Part shown: positions 50,790 to 63,974 of the stretch, piece after piece | Numbering within the stretch: position 1 is the first letter of the stretch | Layout: each line of letters begins with the position of its first letter | Source of the DNA: Petrosia ficiformis | Lineage: Eukaryota; Porifera; Demospongiae; Haplosclerida; Petrosiidae | DNA: 64,000 bases | Assembly (NCBI GenBank): GCA_947044365.1 | Contig: OX345647.1 | Coordinates: 807,001-871,000, forward strand | Direction: 5' to 3' | Made by a program: the position numbers and the translations under genes | The notes under the pieces: generated by a model | Database searches by the model: none | The model's input: the letters and a program-made list of their open reading frames with translations, nothing else | What the model was told of the DNA's origin: nothing

Positions 50790-51132
50790 ATAGTGACCCC
50801 TTTTGAAATTTCAATAAGTATCAGACCCTTCTCTTTAAACACACCCTAAACACAACATGTACATACATAATCACATGTCTGTTTATACATATGTACACAT
50901 GCTATTTCAGTAATAATACAATCCACACGGTTCTTTCCTGTTAATGGTAGACTAGATTCATCTAATATCTTATGACTACCATCCTATAATAACAAATAAC
51001 ATATCACTGATTAGTTTTCTATCATAATTATAATAATAATACCTTTGTTGTATGTTCCATAGAAATCACTACCTTTGTTCCTTTACTAGCTACCAGATCC
51101 ATAGCTCCGCCCATTCCTTTTACCATCTTATC
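50790..51132 (-). pseudogene. OXCT1: SCOT/OXCT C-terminal fragment, copy 5
   Basis: It keeps [27 protein letters not shown] with a GT donor and SHKILDES. The last segment is truncated: after VTI the IDDIKQATG part is deleted and the sequence runs into TSSFE before a GTGAGT. It is the closest relative of copy 2 and belongs to the same recent duplication. Confidence 0.7.
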
Positions 51133-51708
51133 CTATATCACTATGGTAACATGTACATGTACATACTAATCTATCCATCTTTCTATCTATTCATTATTTA
51201 TAGGACACATTTTGGCATTCTACCGGACATCCTCTTCATATTCTTTTAGTTCTTCTTGTTCTCCTTACCTCATATACTAATAATCCTTCTCTTGTTTCAT
51301 CTTATGAAAAGTTAGTTTCCTATAAACCTGACTATATGATAGTATTCCAATTAGGCCATCGTTCATTACAAATAAATTGGATAAAAGTTGGTCGATACCT
51401 GGTTGAACTCCAGACAATGAATCCAGCTACACCTGATCTTACCTCTGTTACTACTGGTCTTAGGAATCTTGACAAACAATAATGAAAAACTGATAATAGA
51501 ACATGTTCATTTGATAATGTATTCTTATAATATTAATCATTACAAATGATAATAAAAACAGAAAGTAATTTTAATAGTGTCTATTCACACTGATATTATA
51601 TACTATTATACTTACTATGTGTTAATGTATACATATATAAAGAGATTGTATGTAAACTAAACATCAGTTTCATAATTATTGTGTTTTCATAAGTCAAAAT
51701 ACTTCACG
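51133..51708. other. Unidentified conserved stretch, copy of 18885-19429
   Basis: Same content as the stretch upstream of the R4 stop codon, with a few short deletions. No supported gene. Confidence 0.35.
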
Positions 51709-54700
51709 TCAATTCTGTACTGTTTCATAAGTATTCTCATCACATGATGTTGTTTCAAGTACATCTATTGTGTTAACTGGTGTGTCAGAGATAATATCAA
51801 TCTCTTCATATGTTCTGTTGAAATAGTAAAAACAATATTGTTATTGAATATGTTACTTACTGAGAATTTTCAACATCAGATGATGTTATAAGTACATCTG
51901 TTGCATTGACTGGTGTGTCATGGGTAATATCGATCTCTTCGTATGTTCTATTGAAGGAATAAAAACAATAATGTTGTTGTTATTGAATATTTGGTTTGTT
52001 TGTTACTTACAGAGATGAGTCATGTGACTTCTGATCAAACATTCCATATGCTTCACTAATCTTCATTTCGATATCATCATCACTATTATAAAATTATAAT
52101 ATAATAATTATAATATAATAATTATAATTACAATATTTATTATATATTACCATCTCTTGTTACGTATAACTACTCCATAGGCTGTACTCGTCTTTGTCTG
52201 AATATTAACAGCACTATATATAATAATTATATGATGATGATTTAATAAATGAGATAATACAGTCCACTACCTCAAGTCATAATGGTTTGATTTTCTTACT
52301 CTCTTTTTGTATATAAATATAATAATAATAACAGTCACACATATTACTACTATACATAATATACAACCCAACAGTGATATGCCTATTTGTGTTGCTGTAC
52401 ATAAAAATTAAAATAATTGTAATTAGATGTATCATATTGATATGATATATTTGATGCATGATTTAAACAACAAGTGTCATTATGTAATTAATACCAGTAG
52501 TAGTTGAAGATGAACTCATCATAATTAATATATCAAGAGATGAAGTTGATATAACTATATTCATTGGAAATAATTTAAAACAATATCTATTAGCATCCAC
52601 ACTACATTACCTGATGGTATGATTGGGTCTGTTTCCTCTCCCTCATACTCTATACCTCCTAATATAAATGTTACTGTTATAGAGAATATATAATCCAGGT
52701 TTGGGTCTAGTTCATCTATTACTCCCTCTGAAACACTAGCTGAGAAGTTCATTGATCCTGAATCAACCTGTCTCTTCACTTCACTAGTACTATAGTAGTA
52801 TACTGTATATCTGTCTACAGCATCAGATTCTATTCGATCCCATGTTGCTCTAGCTGTAGTATTATTAGTACGAGTGACTTGAAAGTTTTGAACCATAGCT
52901 ATGAAGACAAAAAGTAATATATACAGGTTTAAAAATATTCTAAATTCTTACGAATATCAGAAGTCATGATTGTTTTATCTATCCATTCTCCTGGACCAAC
53001 AATAGTGTATGCTCTCACACCAACTGTATAACTTGTGTTTGGTAATAGTCCATCTATTATGTGTTGAGTGTTTGTTGTATTCACATATACAAATGAATCA
53101 CTGTTGTCAGACTCTCTATAATGTATACCATACATGATGATGATACCATTAGGCATAGAGGGTTGATTCCATGTGATACTGATCTGATCTACATCTGATC
53201 CACTTGATATTAGGTTTGACACCATACCAGGTTCTGAGAGACACAAACATCATATGAAACATGAACTAGAAATGAATATACTAACTGACCAGCTTGTTCT
53301 GTCTGTTGTATTCCATGATCACTTGCTGGTCCAGTTCCAACATCGTTGTATGCTGACACTATCACTGTGTAGTTAGAATATGGTATCAGTTCTGTGAGAA
53401 TATATGATCTGTTCTCTCCTCCAATGATGTTGATAGTGTCAGAGAATGTTGTGTTTGTGAAGTAGAGTAAGTATCCAGTGATGGGTCCATTCTGTCCAGA
53501 AGGAGGTACCTCATCCCATGAAACAGTTAAAGATCTAGCCTCAACTGATGAGAAAATTATGTTCTCTGGAGAAGAAGTAGGTTCTGAGAGACACAAACAT
53601 CCTGTGAATTATGTATTAGTAATGAATATACTAACTGACCAGCTTGTTCTGTCTGTTGTATTCTATTATCACTTGTTGGTCCAGTTCCAACATCATTGTA
53701 TGCTGCTACTGTCACAGTGTAGTTAGTATATGGTATTAGTTCAGTGAGAGTGTATACTCTGTTCTCTCCTCCAATGATGTTGATAGCGTCAGAGAATGTT
53801 GTGTTTGTGTAGTAGAGTAAGTATCCAGTGATGGGTCCATTCTGTCCAGAAGGAGGTACCTCATCCCATGAAACAGTCAAAGATCTAGCCTCAACTGATG
53901 AGAAGATTATTTTCTCTGGAGAAGAAGTAGGTTCTGAGAGACACAAACATCCTATGAAACATGAACTAGTAATGAATATACTAACTGACCAGCTTGTTCT
54001 GTCTGTTGTGTTCTATTATCACTTGCTGGTCCAGTTCCAGCATCATTGTATGCTGACACTGTCACAGTGTAGTTGGTATATGGTCTCAGCTCAGTGAGAG
54101 TGTATGCTCTGTTCTCTTCTCCAGTGACGTTGATAGTGTCAGAGAATGTTGTGTTTGTGTAGTAGAGTAAGTATCCATTGATGGGTCCATTCTGTCCAGA
54201 ACAAGGTAATTCATCCCATGAGATCTTAAAAGACCTAGCCTCAACTGATGAGAAAACAATGTTTTCTGGAGAAGAGGTAGGTTCTGAGAAAGAAATATCA
54301 AAATGGAGTTATTAAATGTATACTGCACTTGAGGAGATGTTTATTCATCTATACAGTTTTTCTTATTTTGTACAGTCTATCACACACAAGTACTAAAAAT
54401 GTGGGTGTTGTCCCACCAGTGTATTGCCAGTGTTACCCCAAAATAAATATTAAGGGTGAAGGAGTGCATCAGTGGTACATGATGTTTGGTCAACTATGTT
54501 CATTGAGCATTGTAAAACTGTGTTTTTCAGCATAAAATTTGGATGGGGGAGCACCATAGTACCACTCTTTGGGGAAACACTGGTATTGCTGTACTCAAGC
54601 TTCAAACACTTTTTATAAACTCAATTTTGATATCTCAGATTATCTGTGTAGCTAACATGGTTTCATACAGGATTTTTTCCTTTTGAAGATTGTAAGAATG

Positions 54701-57700
54701 TGGGGCGTGTGAAAATTAGGTGCTCTGAGATGGATTTTGGTGGGTTTCTGGCAGCTAGCAGACTATTACTATACTGTGGTTTTGAGCACTTGTTAATACT
54801 CTATTTACTACTTTGATTGATATTTGTGTGCTTAATTTGTTAAGCTGTTATATCTTACATGACATTATACTTTCTCAAAACTACTGGGGGAGGGGCTGGA
54901 AGGTGGAATCCCAGAACGCCCCTCCTCTGTATATATGAAATCCTGGCTAAGTAAGCTTCTTGAGAAAAATTAGATGTAGCTGAAAATGTGTCCACTCACA
55001 CATTAAATTTCAAATAAAACTTGAACAAGCACACACATAAATTACCCAGATCCATTCTTTATCTGTTGGCCAGTTCTAATTCCTAATATCATTTTTCAAC
55101 TCACCAGCAGAGAGAGTGGTAACAATATTACCACTATCAAACTCAATGTTACCAGCAGCAAATAGTCCAAGGAATTGTGTGATTTCGCAATAACTACCAG
55201 GATTAATACCATTGAACACAAGTGGTGATGAACTAGAGGTCTTTTGATCAAAATCATTAAATGATGCCTCACATAGTCTACGACACTGACGTGTTGCAAT
55301 GTAACCATTAGAAGGGATTGGATCAGGTTCAGTCCATGTCAGAGTAATAGTATTACTAGTAGAAGTAGCTGTGAGGCCACTCACTGATGGTAGTGCTGAA
55401 GGGAATCAGTAATATAGTGATTGTAATACACAAGATGTTTACTATCACTTACTTAATGTCACACTCTCAATACTACTATTAACACTGGGTAGTACAGTAG
55501 TATCATCGTCATCATATGCTACTACAAAGAACTCATATGTTTCATCCTGAGTGAGTCCTGATGTCACATCGTATGTTGTTGTATCAGTGGTGTTTACTAA
55601 ACTCTGAATATTATCACTACCATTGAGAGAATAGAACACCTCATATCCAGGTGATGATCCTGTCCAGGAGAGTCGTACATGAGTCAGATTTGTATCCAGT
55701 CTTGTTAGTGTGAGAGTGGAAGTAGCAGAAACTGTAAAAATTATAAAGTAATCATCTATGAAATTAACACAAATTTATTAATGGGTTAACTAAATTTGTA
55801 AAAGGCAGGACTAGTTTTAAAGTTCAGTGATCTTTATTCATGCACTACTATGAGAATTCTGTGGTTTGTATAAGTATTATACTATTTTGAATGTGTAATA
55901 CAACTACAACACTATCCTTACATGAAGTGACAGCCCTAGTTTTAAAGTTCAGTGATGTAAGTTCACTATAGAATCTGACATGTACATGTAATATACAAAC
56001 AAATGTATATATGATATACATGTACTTGTGTAAACCACAAATGAGCATACATGTATACATGTACATACATGTACTCACTTACAAAACACTGGTATGTCCA
56101 CACTAAGCTTTACTGTTACTCATAAATGAGTTTAATTGTCCTCAAGAATACAAATATAATGTAATGTAGTTTAACTTTTAAAGAGTTTAGTGTTTAAATG
56201 CATTATATGTATGGCATTCTGACTTTCATATTTTATGTCATATTTAATGTTTGGGTTTAGTGTAATTATATGTTATCATCCATATGACTTCACATGAAAT
56301 ACTGTTTCAAATTAAAACTAGAAATTTGCTTTTGAAAGACTGGATTCACTCCCAAAACACTCATATGTCCATACCAAGTAATTCCTCTAGCTTATTATTA
56401 CTAATGAATGTGTTTAACTATCTCCAAGAATGGAAATATATTTCAGATGTAGTTAAATGAGTATATATAATCATAAGAAAAGGGGTCATTTGGTAAATAT
56501 TAATTTTGATAAAAAGCTAACCTTTAAATGTTACCATTTTATATAACAAACTAAACCAGGTATCTAGAAGAGAAATGATTGATCTTCCTGGATACCAAAT
56601 TTAGTTTCCTTTCTAAATTAGTAAGAATTTAATTAAAAGGTAAGCATTCTATCAATTAATGGTGAATTGCCTTCAAATCGATTTTAGCTATACTTATATA
56701 TGTATAGAGCATATGTCTGGTATTCTAAATCTGACTCTCATATTTCATGTCAATTCTTTGGGATTCTCATGGATGGTCACATATTTAATTATTACTTTTC
56801 TACTAACCTGTTACAGTTAATGATGAACTACCCTCAGTAGCAGTGACACCATTAATAGTACCATTCCCTACTCTGGCATTAGAGACAGTACACTGATAGT
56901 TACCTCCCTCTCTCATCCTCACTGTCACTGTCACCAGTGTAGCAGTTCCAACATTCACTACCTCACGAGACAAGTCGTCACTTGTTTCATCAATACTAAA
57001 TGAGTTTGGTCCTGTACATGTGACATCAGTAGGAGGTCCATTTGTGACATTGAATCTCAGGTTGAATACTGGAGGATCAACATATCTTGGTGTGGAGATC
57101 AGGGATAATGATATGTCTCCTGCTTTAGGACCAGCTATAAAATGAAGTGATGTATTATATACTATTACTACACAACTCATCATTAACTCACTGCTATCAT
57201 TGTATGTACTGGTATTATACACTCCTACTACTAGTGTTCTATCATCAATGATACATTTGTACAGACCCTCATAATCTGATGTTATTGGTGTTGTTGAATC
57301 TTCATCTTTCAACAATACAGTGTATTCGAGCTGTTTATTAGTCTGAAATATTGGATCTGGTCCAGTGTAATCTGCCTCATTATTACTAAATGTTCCATTG
57401 TATACTACAACTTCAGTACCATTAGGATAGTAAAAGGTTCCATAGGTGTTGGACATATAATGCAGACACCAAATACCCTCAATAAAACTATCATCATCAC
57501 CATGCTTCTCAGTATCAGGGAATTGTTGAGATGTAATCATATAGTAGTCTGGTAATACTAGTTCAAGATACTCAGCCCACAAATGTACAACTATAATAAT
57601 ATAGTATTGAGAATGTAATACATAACAACTTCATAAAGATTTACCTTCTTCTTCTGTTGGGTCAATTCTAAGTTGTCCTTGTATTCCTGATAATGAACAT

Positions 57701-57741
57701 ACTACTAGTACTATTATATACAATACTGATGATATATTCAT
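51709..57741 (-). CDS. R8: type A Ig/FN3 receptor with YEEI tail, intact; mosaic of R4-like and R5-like halves
   Basis: Exons: signal peptide 57645-57741, Ig1 57192-57590, Ig2 56808-57134, FN3-1 55453-55731, FN3-2 55105-55395, array 53990-54283, 53640-53933 and 53290-53583, FN3 52952-53233, FN3 52611-52898, linker 52495-52554, TM 52271-52394, tail 52151-52213, 52011-52082, 51861-51947 and 51709-51814. The sum is 3357 nt, 1118 aa plus stop. Tail motifs equal R4: two YEEI, NTYETV at the end. The TM exon is 33 bp shorter than in R4 (SSVDSNIGLII lost, in frame); the hydrophobic core ISLLGCILCIVVICVTV remains. FN3-2 is almost identical to R5 (NDFDQKTSSSS, FLGLFAAGNIEF), not R4. Predicted plasma-membrane receptor. 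Confidence 0.88.
53290..54283 (-). repeat. R8 FN3 exon array, three units
   Basis: Exons at 53290, 53640 and 53990, each 294 nt. They are collinear with the R4 array at an offset of 32246 bp. Confidence 0.92.
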
Positions 57742-57829
57742 CTTGAACAAGAAATCATTAACAGTGATACTCCTGAATTACAGTACACCACAAAAATAGA
57801 ATTGTTAAAATAACTAATTTATTATATAG

Positions 57830-58187
57830 TTAGTACATGTACAATTACATGGCATAGTAATTTAATTGGTCATGTAGACTATTATGATGATTTATATGTA
57901 CTTGTACTAAGTATAATCTAATAATTGTAGTGTCCATTTCCTTATGCTGTATAATAGATATACAAAGAAGCAGAATAAATATTTTAATTTAATCATTTTA
58001 GGTCTCCAAACCTTCTTTGTGTATCTAATATGAGATATTAGGCATGATAAATATTATTTGATAATAATTGGTACATATATCGTTTACATATTTTAATATA
58101 ATTAGTACAAAGTAGCTATGGTGTTAGATATATGTATCTCCTAAACAACAACTAATTGTTAAATCCTTGCAACTGCACTAACCAATA
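57830..58187. mobile_element. MITE-like element upstream of R8
   Basis: Same family and position as upstream of R1 and R6. Left end TATATAGTTAGTAC, right end AACTGCACTAACCAATA. Confidence 0.55.
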
Positions 58188-58287
58188 CATTTGTCATGAA
58201 ACACTAAACTCCCCCAAATTAATAATCAAATATAACGACTATAAATAAATTATACAATGATTTATTTATTCTGCTTCTTGTACATCT

Positions 58288-58639
58288 AACACCTGTTGCT
58301 TGTTTTATATCATCTATAGTGACCCCTTCTGAAATTTCAACAAGTATCAGACCCTTCTCTTTAAACACGCCCTAAACACAACATATACATACATAATCAC
58401 ATGTCTGTGTATACATATGTACACATACCATTTCAGTAATAATACAATCCACACAGTTCTTTCCTGTTAATGGTAGACTACATTCATCTAATATCTTATG
58501 ACTACCATCCTATAATAACAAATAATATATCACTGATTAGTTTTATATCATATAATAATAATATCTTTGTTGTATGTTCCAAGGTAACACTCCTAGTTAC
58601 AAGATACATAGCTCCACCCATTCCTTTTACAATCTTACC
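58288..58639 (-). pseudogene. OXCT1: SCOT/OXCT C-terminal fragment, copy 6
   Basis: Segments as in copies 1 and 3: [17 protein letters not shown] with the donor mutated to [36 protein letters not shown]. Confidence 0.7.
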
Positions 58640-58912
58640 CTATATCACCATGGTAACATGTACATGTACACTGGTATATTAAGATACATCTATACATATG
58701 TACGTACTCTATAATATTACACCATATTAAACTACTAAGAATATAGTAAATAATATCATTCACTATTCACAATCAGGAATCAATTAAGTATATATTTTGC
58801 AAATCGTAAACTAAAAACAAAATTCATTTATTAAAACATGTAAATATACTGATATCGTCACAAGTTCAACTGACTAGCCACTACTATGATAATGTATATA
58901 TAATTTGTTTAG

Positions 58913-61900
58913 TTAAACAGTTTCATAAACATCAGTTTCATCTTGCTGTCCTTCCTGTTGTGTTTGTGAAGATGTTTCTACATGTCCATATGCTTGACAC
59001 TCTTTCATTTCGATATCTTTCCTATAATGATATTATATTACATGTATATAATATATCATATGATTATCATATAATTATACTAACTTTGAATCTTCCATTA
59101 TTTCATATATAGGCTCTTCGAAAGGTTGAACTGCGGATCTGAAAAATGATAATTATATATATTTTCAATTATTAATATGTCTATCACAAACTTTTGCATT
59201 TCTCTTGTATTGTTTTTATTCTTTTCAATAAACAGTAATACCACAAGAATAATAACCATTATTATTAAAATAATAATAATAATACTCAACACTGATATAC
59301 CAGCTACTAGACCAGTAGATCCAGTCTGTGAACCATCAGATGAAGATGTAGTAGATGAACTAATTATTATAGTAACTGGAGGAGATCTCTCACTCTCATA
59401 TTCCACATTATTAATAGTGAAGACACCATACACTTGAAACACATACTCAATATCATGTTGTAATCTAGGTGATCCTGTAGAGACTACTGATATTGGGAAT
59501 ATAATAGTTTGAAATGTCTGTTCATTAGTTTGTTTGTATTCCAGTACATAACTTGTGAGTTCAGTGTAGTTCAGAGGTGTCCAGTTAATGATTACTATAT
59601 CTTCTAATATCTCAACTATTAGATCTTCTATTCCTGTATTATAATAACATATTAATAATAGTTCTATATACACTGGATATACCTGGTAACAGAGTTGAGG
59701 CTTGTATCTCTATCCATTCTCCTGGACCAGCAACAGTGTATGCTCTTACACCAATGGTATAACTTATGAAACTTGTTAATCCTGATATGATATATTGTGT
59801 GTCTGTTATACCATTTACAAAAATGACAAATGAATCACTGTTGTCAGACTCTCTATAACGTATATCATACATGATGATGATACCATTAGGCATAGAGGGT
59901 TGATTCCATGTGATACTGATCTCATCTACATCTGATCCACTTGACATTAGGTTTGACACCACACCAGGTTCTGAGAGGCACACACATCATATGAAACATG
60001 AACTAGTAATGAATATACTAACTGACCAGCTTGTTCTGTCTGTTGTATTTGATTATCACTTGTTGGTCCAGTTCCAGCATCATTGTATGCTGCTACTGTC
60101 ACAGTGTAGTTAGTATATGGTCTCAGTTCAGTGAGAGTGTATGCTCTGTTCTCTCCTCCAGTGATGTTGATAGTGTCAGAGTATGTTGTGTTTGTGTAGT
60201 AGAGTAAGTATGCAGTGATGGGACCATTCTGTCCAGAATGAGGTGCTTCATCCCATGAGACAATCAAAGACCTAGCCCCAACTGATGAGAAGGCTATGTT
60301 CTCTGGAGAAGAAGTAGGTTCTGAGAGACACAAATATCATATGAAACATGAACTAGTAATGAATATACTAACTGACCAGCTTGTCCTGTCTGTTGTATTC
60401 TATTATCACTTTGTGGTCCAGTTCCAACATCATTATACGCTGACAATGTCACAGTGTAGTTAGTATAAGGTCTCAGTTCAGTGAGAGTGTATGATCTGTT
60501 CTCTCCTCCAGTGATGTTGATAGTGTCAGAGAATGTTGTGTTTGTGTAGTAGAGTAAGTATCCAGTGATGAGTCCATTCTGTTCAGAACGAGGTACCTCT
60601 TCCCATGAAACAGTCAAAGACCTAGCCTCAACTAATGAGAAGATTATGTCCTCTGGAGAAGAAGTAGGTTCTGAGAGATAAAAACATCATATGAATTATG
60701 TATTAGTAATGAATACACTAACTGACCAGCTTGTTCTGTCTGTTGTATTCCATTATCACTTTGTGGTCCAGTTCCAACATCATTGTATGCTGACACTGTC
60801 ACAGTGTAGTTAGTATAAGGTCTCAGTTCAGTGAGAGTGTATGATCTGTTCTCTCCTCCAGTGATGTTGATAGTGTCAGAGAATGTTGTGTTTGTGTAGT
60901 AGAGTAAGTATCCAGTGATGGGACCATTCTGTCCAGAATGAGGTGCTTCATCCCATGAGACAATCAAAGACCTAGCCCCAACTGATGAGAAGGCTACGTT
61001 CTCTGGAGAAGAAGTAGGTTCTGAGAGACACAAATATCATATGAAACATGAACTAGTAATGAATATACTAACTGACCAGCTTGTCCTGTCTGTTGTATTC
61101 TATTATCACTTGTTGGTCCAGTTCCAACATCATTATACGCTGACAACGTCACAGTGTAGTTAGTATAAGGTCTCAGTTCAGTGAGAGTGTATGATCTGTT
61201 CTCTCCTCCAGTGATGTTGATAGTGTCAGAGAATGTTGTGTTTGTGTAGTAGAGTAAGTATCCAGTGATGAGTCCATTCTGTTCAGAACGAGGTACCTCT
61301 TCCCATGAAACAGTCAAAGACCTAGCCTCAACTAATGAGAAGATTATGTCCTCTGGAGAAGAAGTAGGTTCTGAGAGATAAAAACATCATATGAATTATG
61401 TATTAGTAATGAATACACTAACTGACCAGCTTGTTCTGTCTGTTGTATTCCATTATCACTTTGTGGTCCAGTTCCAACATCATTATACGCTGACAATGTC
61501 ACAGTGTAGTTAGTATAAGGTCTCAGTTCAGTGAGAGTGTATGATCTGTTCTCTCCTCCAGTGATGTTGATAGTGTCAGAGAATGTTGTGTTTGTGTAGT
61601 AGAGTAAGTATCCAGTGATGGGACCATTCTGTCCAGAATGAGGTGCTTCATCCCATGAGACAATCAAAGACCTAGCCCCAACTGATGAGAAGGCTACGTT
61701 CTCTGGAGAAGAAGTAGGTTCTGAGAGACACAAATATCATATGAAACATGAACTAGTAATGAATATACTAACTGACCAGCTTGTCCTGTCTGTTGTATTC
61801 TATTATCACTTGTTGGTCCAGTTCCAACATCATTATACGCTGACAACGTCACAGTGTAGTTAGTATAAGGTCTCAGTTCAGTGAGAGTGTATGATCTGTT

Positions 61901-63515
61901 CTCTCCTCCAGTGATGTTGATAGTGTCAGAGAATGTTGTGTTTGTGTAGTAGAGTAAGTATCCAGTGATGGGACCATTCTGTCCAGAATGAGGTGCTTCA
62001 TCCCATGAGACAATCAAAGACATAGCCCCAACTGATGAGAAGGCTATGTTCTCTGGAGAAGAAGTAGGTTCTGAGAGACACAAATATCATATGAAACATG
62101 AACTAGTAATGAATATACTAACTGACCAGCTTGTCCTGTCTGTTGTATTCTATTATCACTTTGTGGTCCAGTTCCAACATCATTATACGCTGACAATGTC
62201 ACAGTGTAGTTAGTATAAGGTCTCAGTTCAGTGAGAGTGTATGATCTGTTCTCTCCTCCAGTGATGTTGATAGTGTCAGAGAATGTTGTGTTTGTGTAGT
62301 AGAGTAAGTATCCAGTGATGAGTCCATTCTGTTCAGAACGAGGTACCTCTTCCCATGAAACAGTCAAAGACCTAGCCTCAACTAATGAGAAGATTATGTC
62401 CTCTGGAGAAGAAGTAGGTTCTGAGAGATAAAAACATCATATGAATTATGTATTAGTAATGAATACACTAACTGACCAGCTTGTTCTGTCTGTTGTATTC
62501 TATTATCACTTTGTGGTCCAGTTCCAACATCATTGTATGCTGACACTGTCACAGTGTAGTTAGTATAAGGTCTCAGTTCAGTGAGAGTGTATGATCTGTT
62601 CTCTCCTCTAGTGATGTTGATAGTGTCAGAGAATGTTGTGTTTGTGTAGTAAAGTAAGTATCCAGTGATGAGTCCATTCTGTCCAGAATAAGGTACTTCA
62701 TCCCATGACACAATCATGGACCTAGCCTCAACTGATGAGAAAACAATGTTCTCTGGAGAAGAGGTAGGTTCTAATTCTGAGAAAGAAATATCAAAATGGA
62801 GTTATCAAATTCATACTACACCTGAAGACATGTTTATTCATAAAACAGTCATATAAACTTTTACCTATTGTGTACTAAGCCCATAGTCCATCACACACAA
62901 TTACTGAAAATGTGGGTGTTGTCCCACCAGTGTATTACCAGTGTTTCCCCCAGGATAAACATTAAGGGTGGAGGAGTGCATCAGTGGTACATGACGTTTG
63001 GTCAACAATGTTCAATCAGTGTTGTAAAACTATGTTTTCAGCATAAAATTAGAAACACTGGTAATGCTGTACTCAAAGTTCAAACACATTTCACAAATGT
63101 TATAAACTCAATTTTGATATCTCAGATTTTCTGTGTAGCTAAGTAAGCCTATTTCAAAAAAGGTTAAATCATTAGAGCTGAGAAAAAGAACACTGACCCA
63201 CACATTAAATTTCAATTAAAACTTGAACAAGCACTACATAAATTATTCAACCTGTTACCCAGATCCATTCTTTATCCGTTGGCCAGTTTTAATTCATAAT
63301 ATAATTTTTCAACTTACCAGCAGAGAGAGTGGTAACATCATTACCACTACCAAACTCAATGGACTCAATACCAAATGTTCCTGTGAATAATGATAAAGTA
63401 AAAGTACTACTACGATTAATACCACTGAACACAAGTGGTGATGAACTAGAGGTCTTTTGCATTAAACTATTAAATGATGCCTCACTTAGTCTATGATACG
63501 GATGTGTTACACTGC
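58913..63515 (-). CDS. R9: type B receptor, 5' end cut at an inversion junction, eight-copy FN3 array
   Basis: Exons: FN3-2 partial 63318-about 63515, array 62477-62770, 62127-62420, 61777-62070, 61427-61720, 61077-61370, 60727-61020, 60377-60670 and 60027-60320, FN3 59683-59970, FN3+stalk+TM 59192-59633, tail 59085-59138 and 58913-59021. The tail carries PIYEIM, QAYGHV and DVYETV at the terminus, undamaged. The Ser/Thr stalk is the shortest of the type B genes (SSSTTSSSDGS). The acceptor of the first array exon has an insertion offering two in-frame AG choices (62771-62777). Upstream, homology ends inside FN3-2, where plus-strand sequence begins; signal peptide, Ig1, Ig2 and FN3-1 are absent. 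It is a truncated gene or a misassembly; the visible reading frame is intact. Confidence 0.8.
60027..62770 (-). repeat. R9 FN3 exon array, eight units with a 700-bp higher-order repeat
   Basis: Eight 294-nt exons at 350-bp spacing. Two main unit types alternate: one with GARSLIVSWDEAPHSGQ, one with TVSWEEVPRSEQNG. Low to high order is A, B, A, B, A, A, B, and a diverged last unit. Adjacent A-B pairs are nearly identical to each other, so the latest expansion copied two-domain blocks. Confidence 0.92.
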
Positions 63516-63525
63516 AACACCACTG
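63505..63525. other. Inversion junction between R9 and R10
   Basis: Minus-strand FN3-2 homology runs up to about 63515 (GTAACACATCC read on the minus strand). Plus-strand FN3-1 homology (CAACACCACTGATACAAC) begins within a few bases. The two halves come from different exons, so this is a breakpoint, not a perfect palindrome. Confidence 0.75.
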
Positions 63526-63974
63526 ATACAACATACAATGTAACATCAGGACTCACTCAGAATCAAACATATGAGTTCTTTGTGGTATCATATGGTAATG
63601 ATGGTACTCCTGTACTACCCAGTGTTAATAGTAGTATTGAGAGTGTGACATTAAGTAAGTGATAGTAAACATCTTGTGTATTATAATCACTATATTACTG
63701 ATTCCCTTCAGCACTACCATCAGTGAGTGACCTCACAGCTACTTCTACTAGTAACACTATTACTCTGACATGGACTGAACCTGATCCAATCCCTTCTAAT
63801 GGTTACATTGCAACACGTCAGTGTCGTAGACTATGTGAGGAATCATTTAATAGTTTTATGCAAAAGACCTCTAGTTCGTCAACACTTGTGTTCAGTGGTA
63901 TTAATCCTGGTAGTACTTGTACTATATCATCATTCACTGGAACATTTGGTATTGAGTCCATTGAGTTTGATAGT
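63518..63974 (+). pseudogene. R10: plus-strand receptor fragment (end of FN3-1 and most of FN3-2)
   Basis: FN3-1, beginning in mid-exon near 63518, ends at 63654 with the usual GTGACATTAA|GTAAGT. FN3-2 starts at 63712 after CCCTTCAG and matches other copies (PIPSNGYIATRQ) until about 63974, where the sequence diverges and stops. It is the only receptor sequence on the plus strand. It faces R9 head to head and is cut on both sides. Confidence 0.75.
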
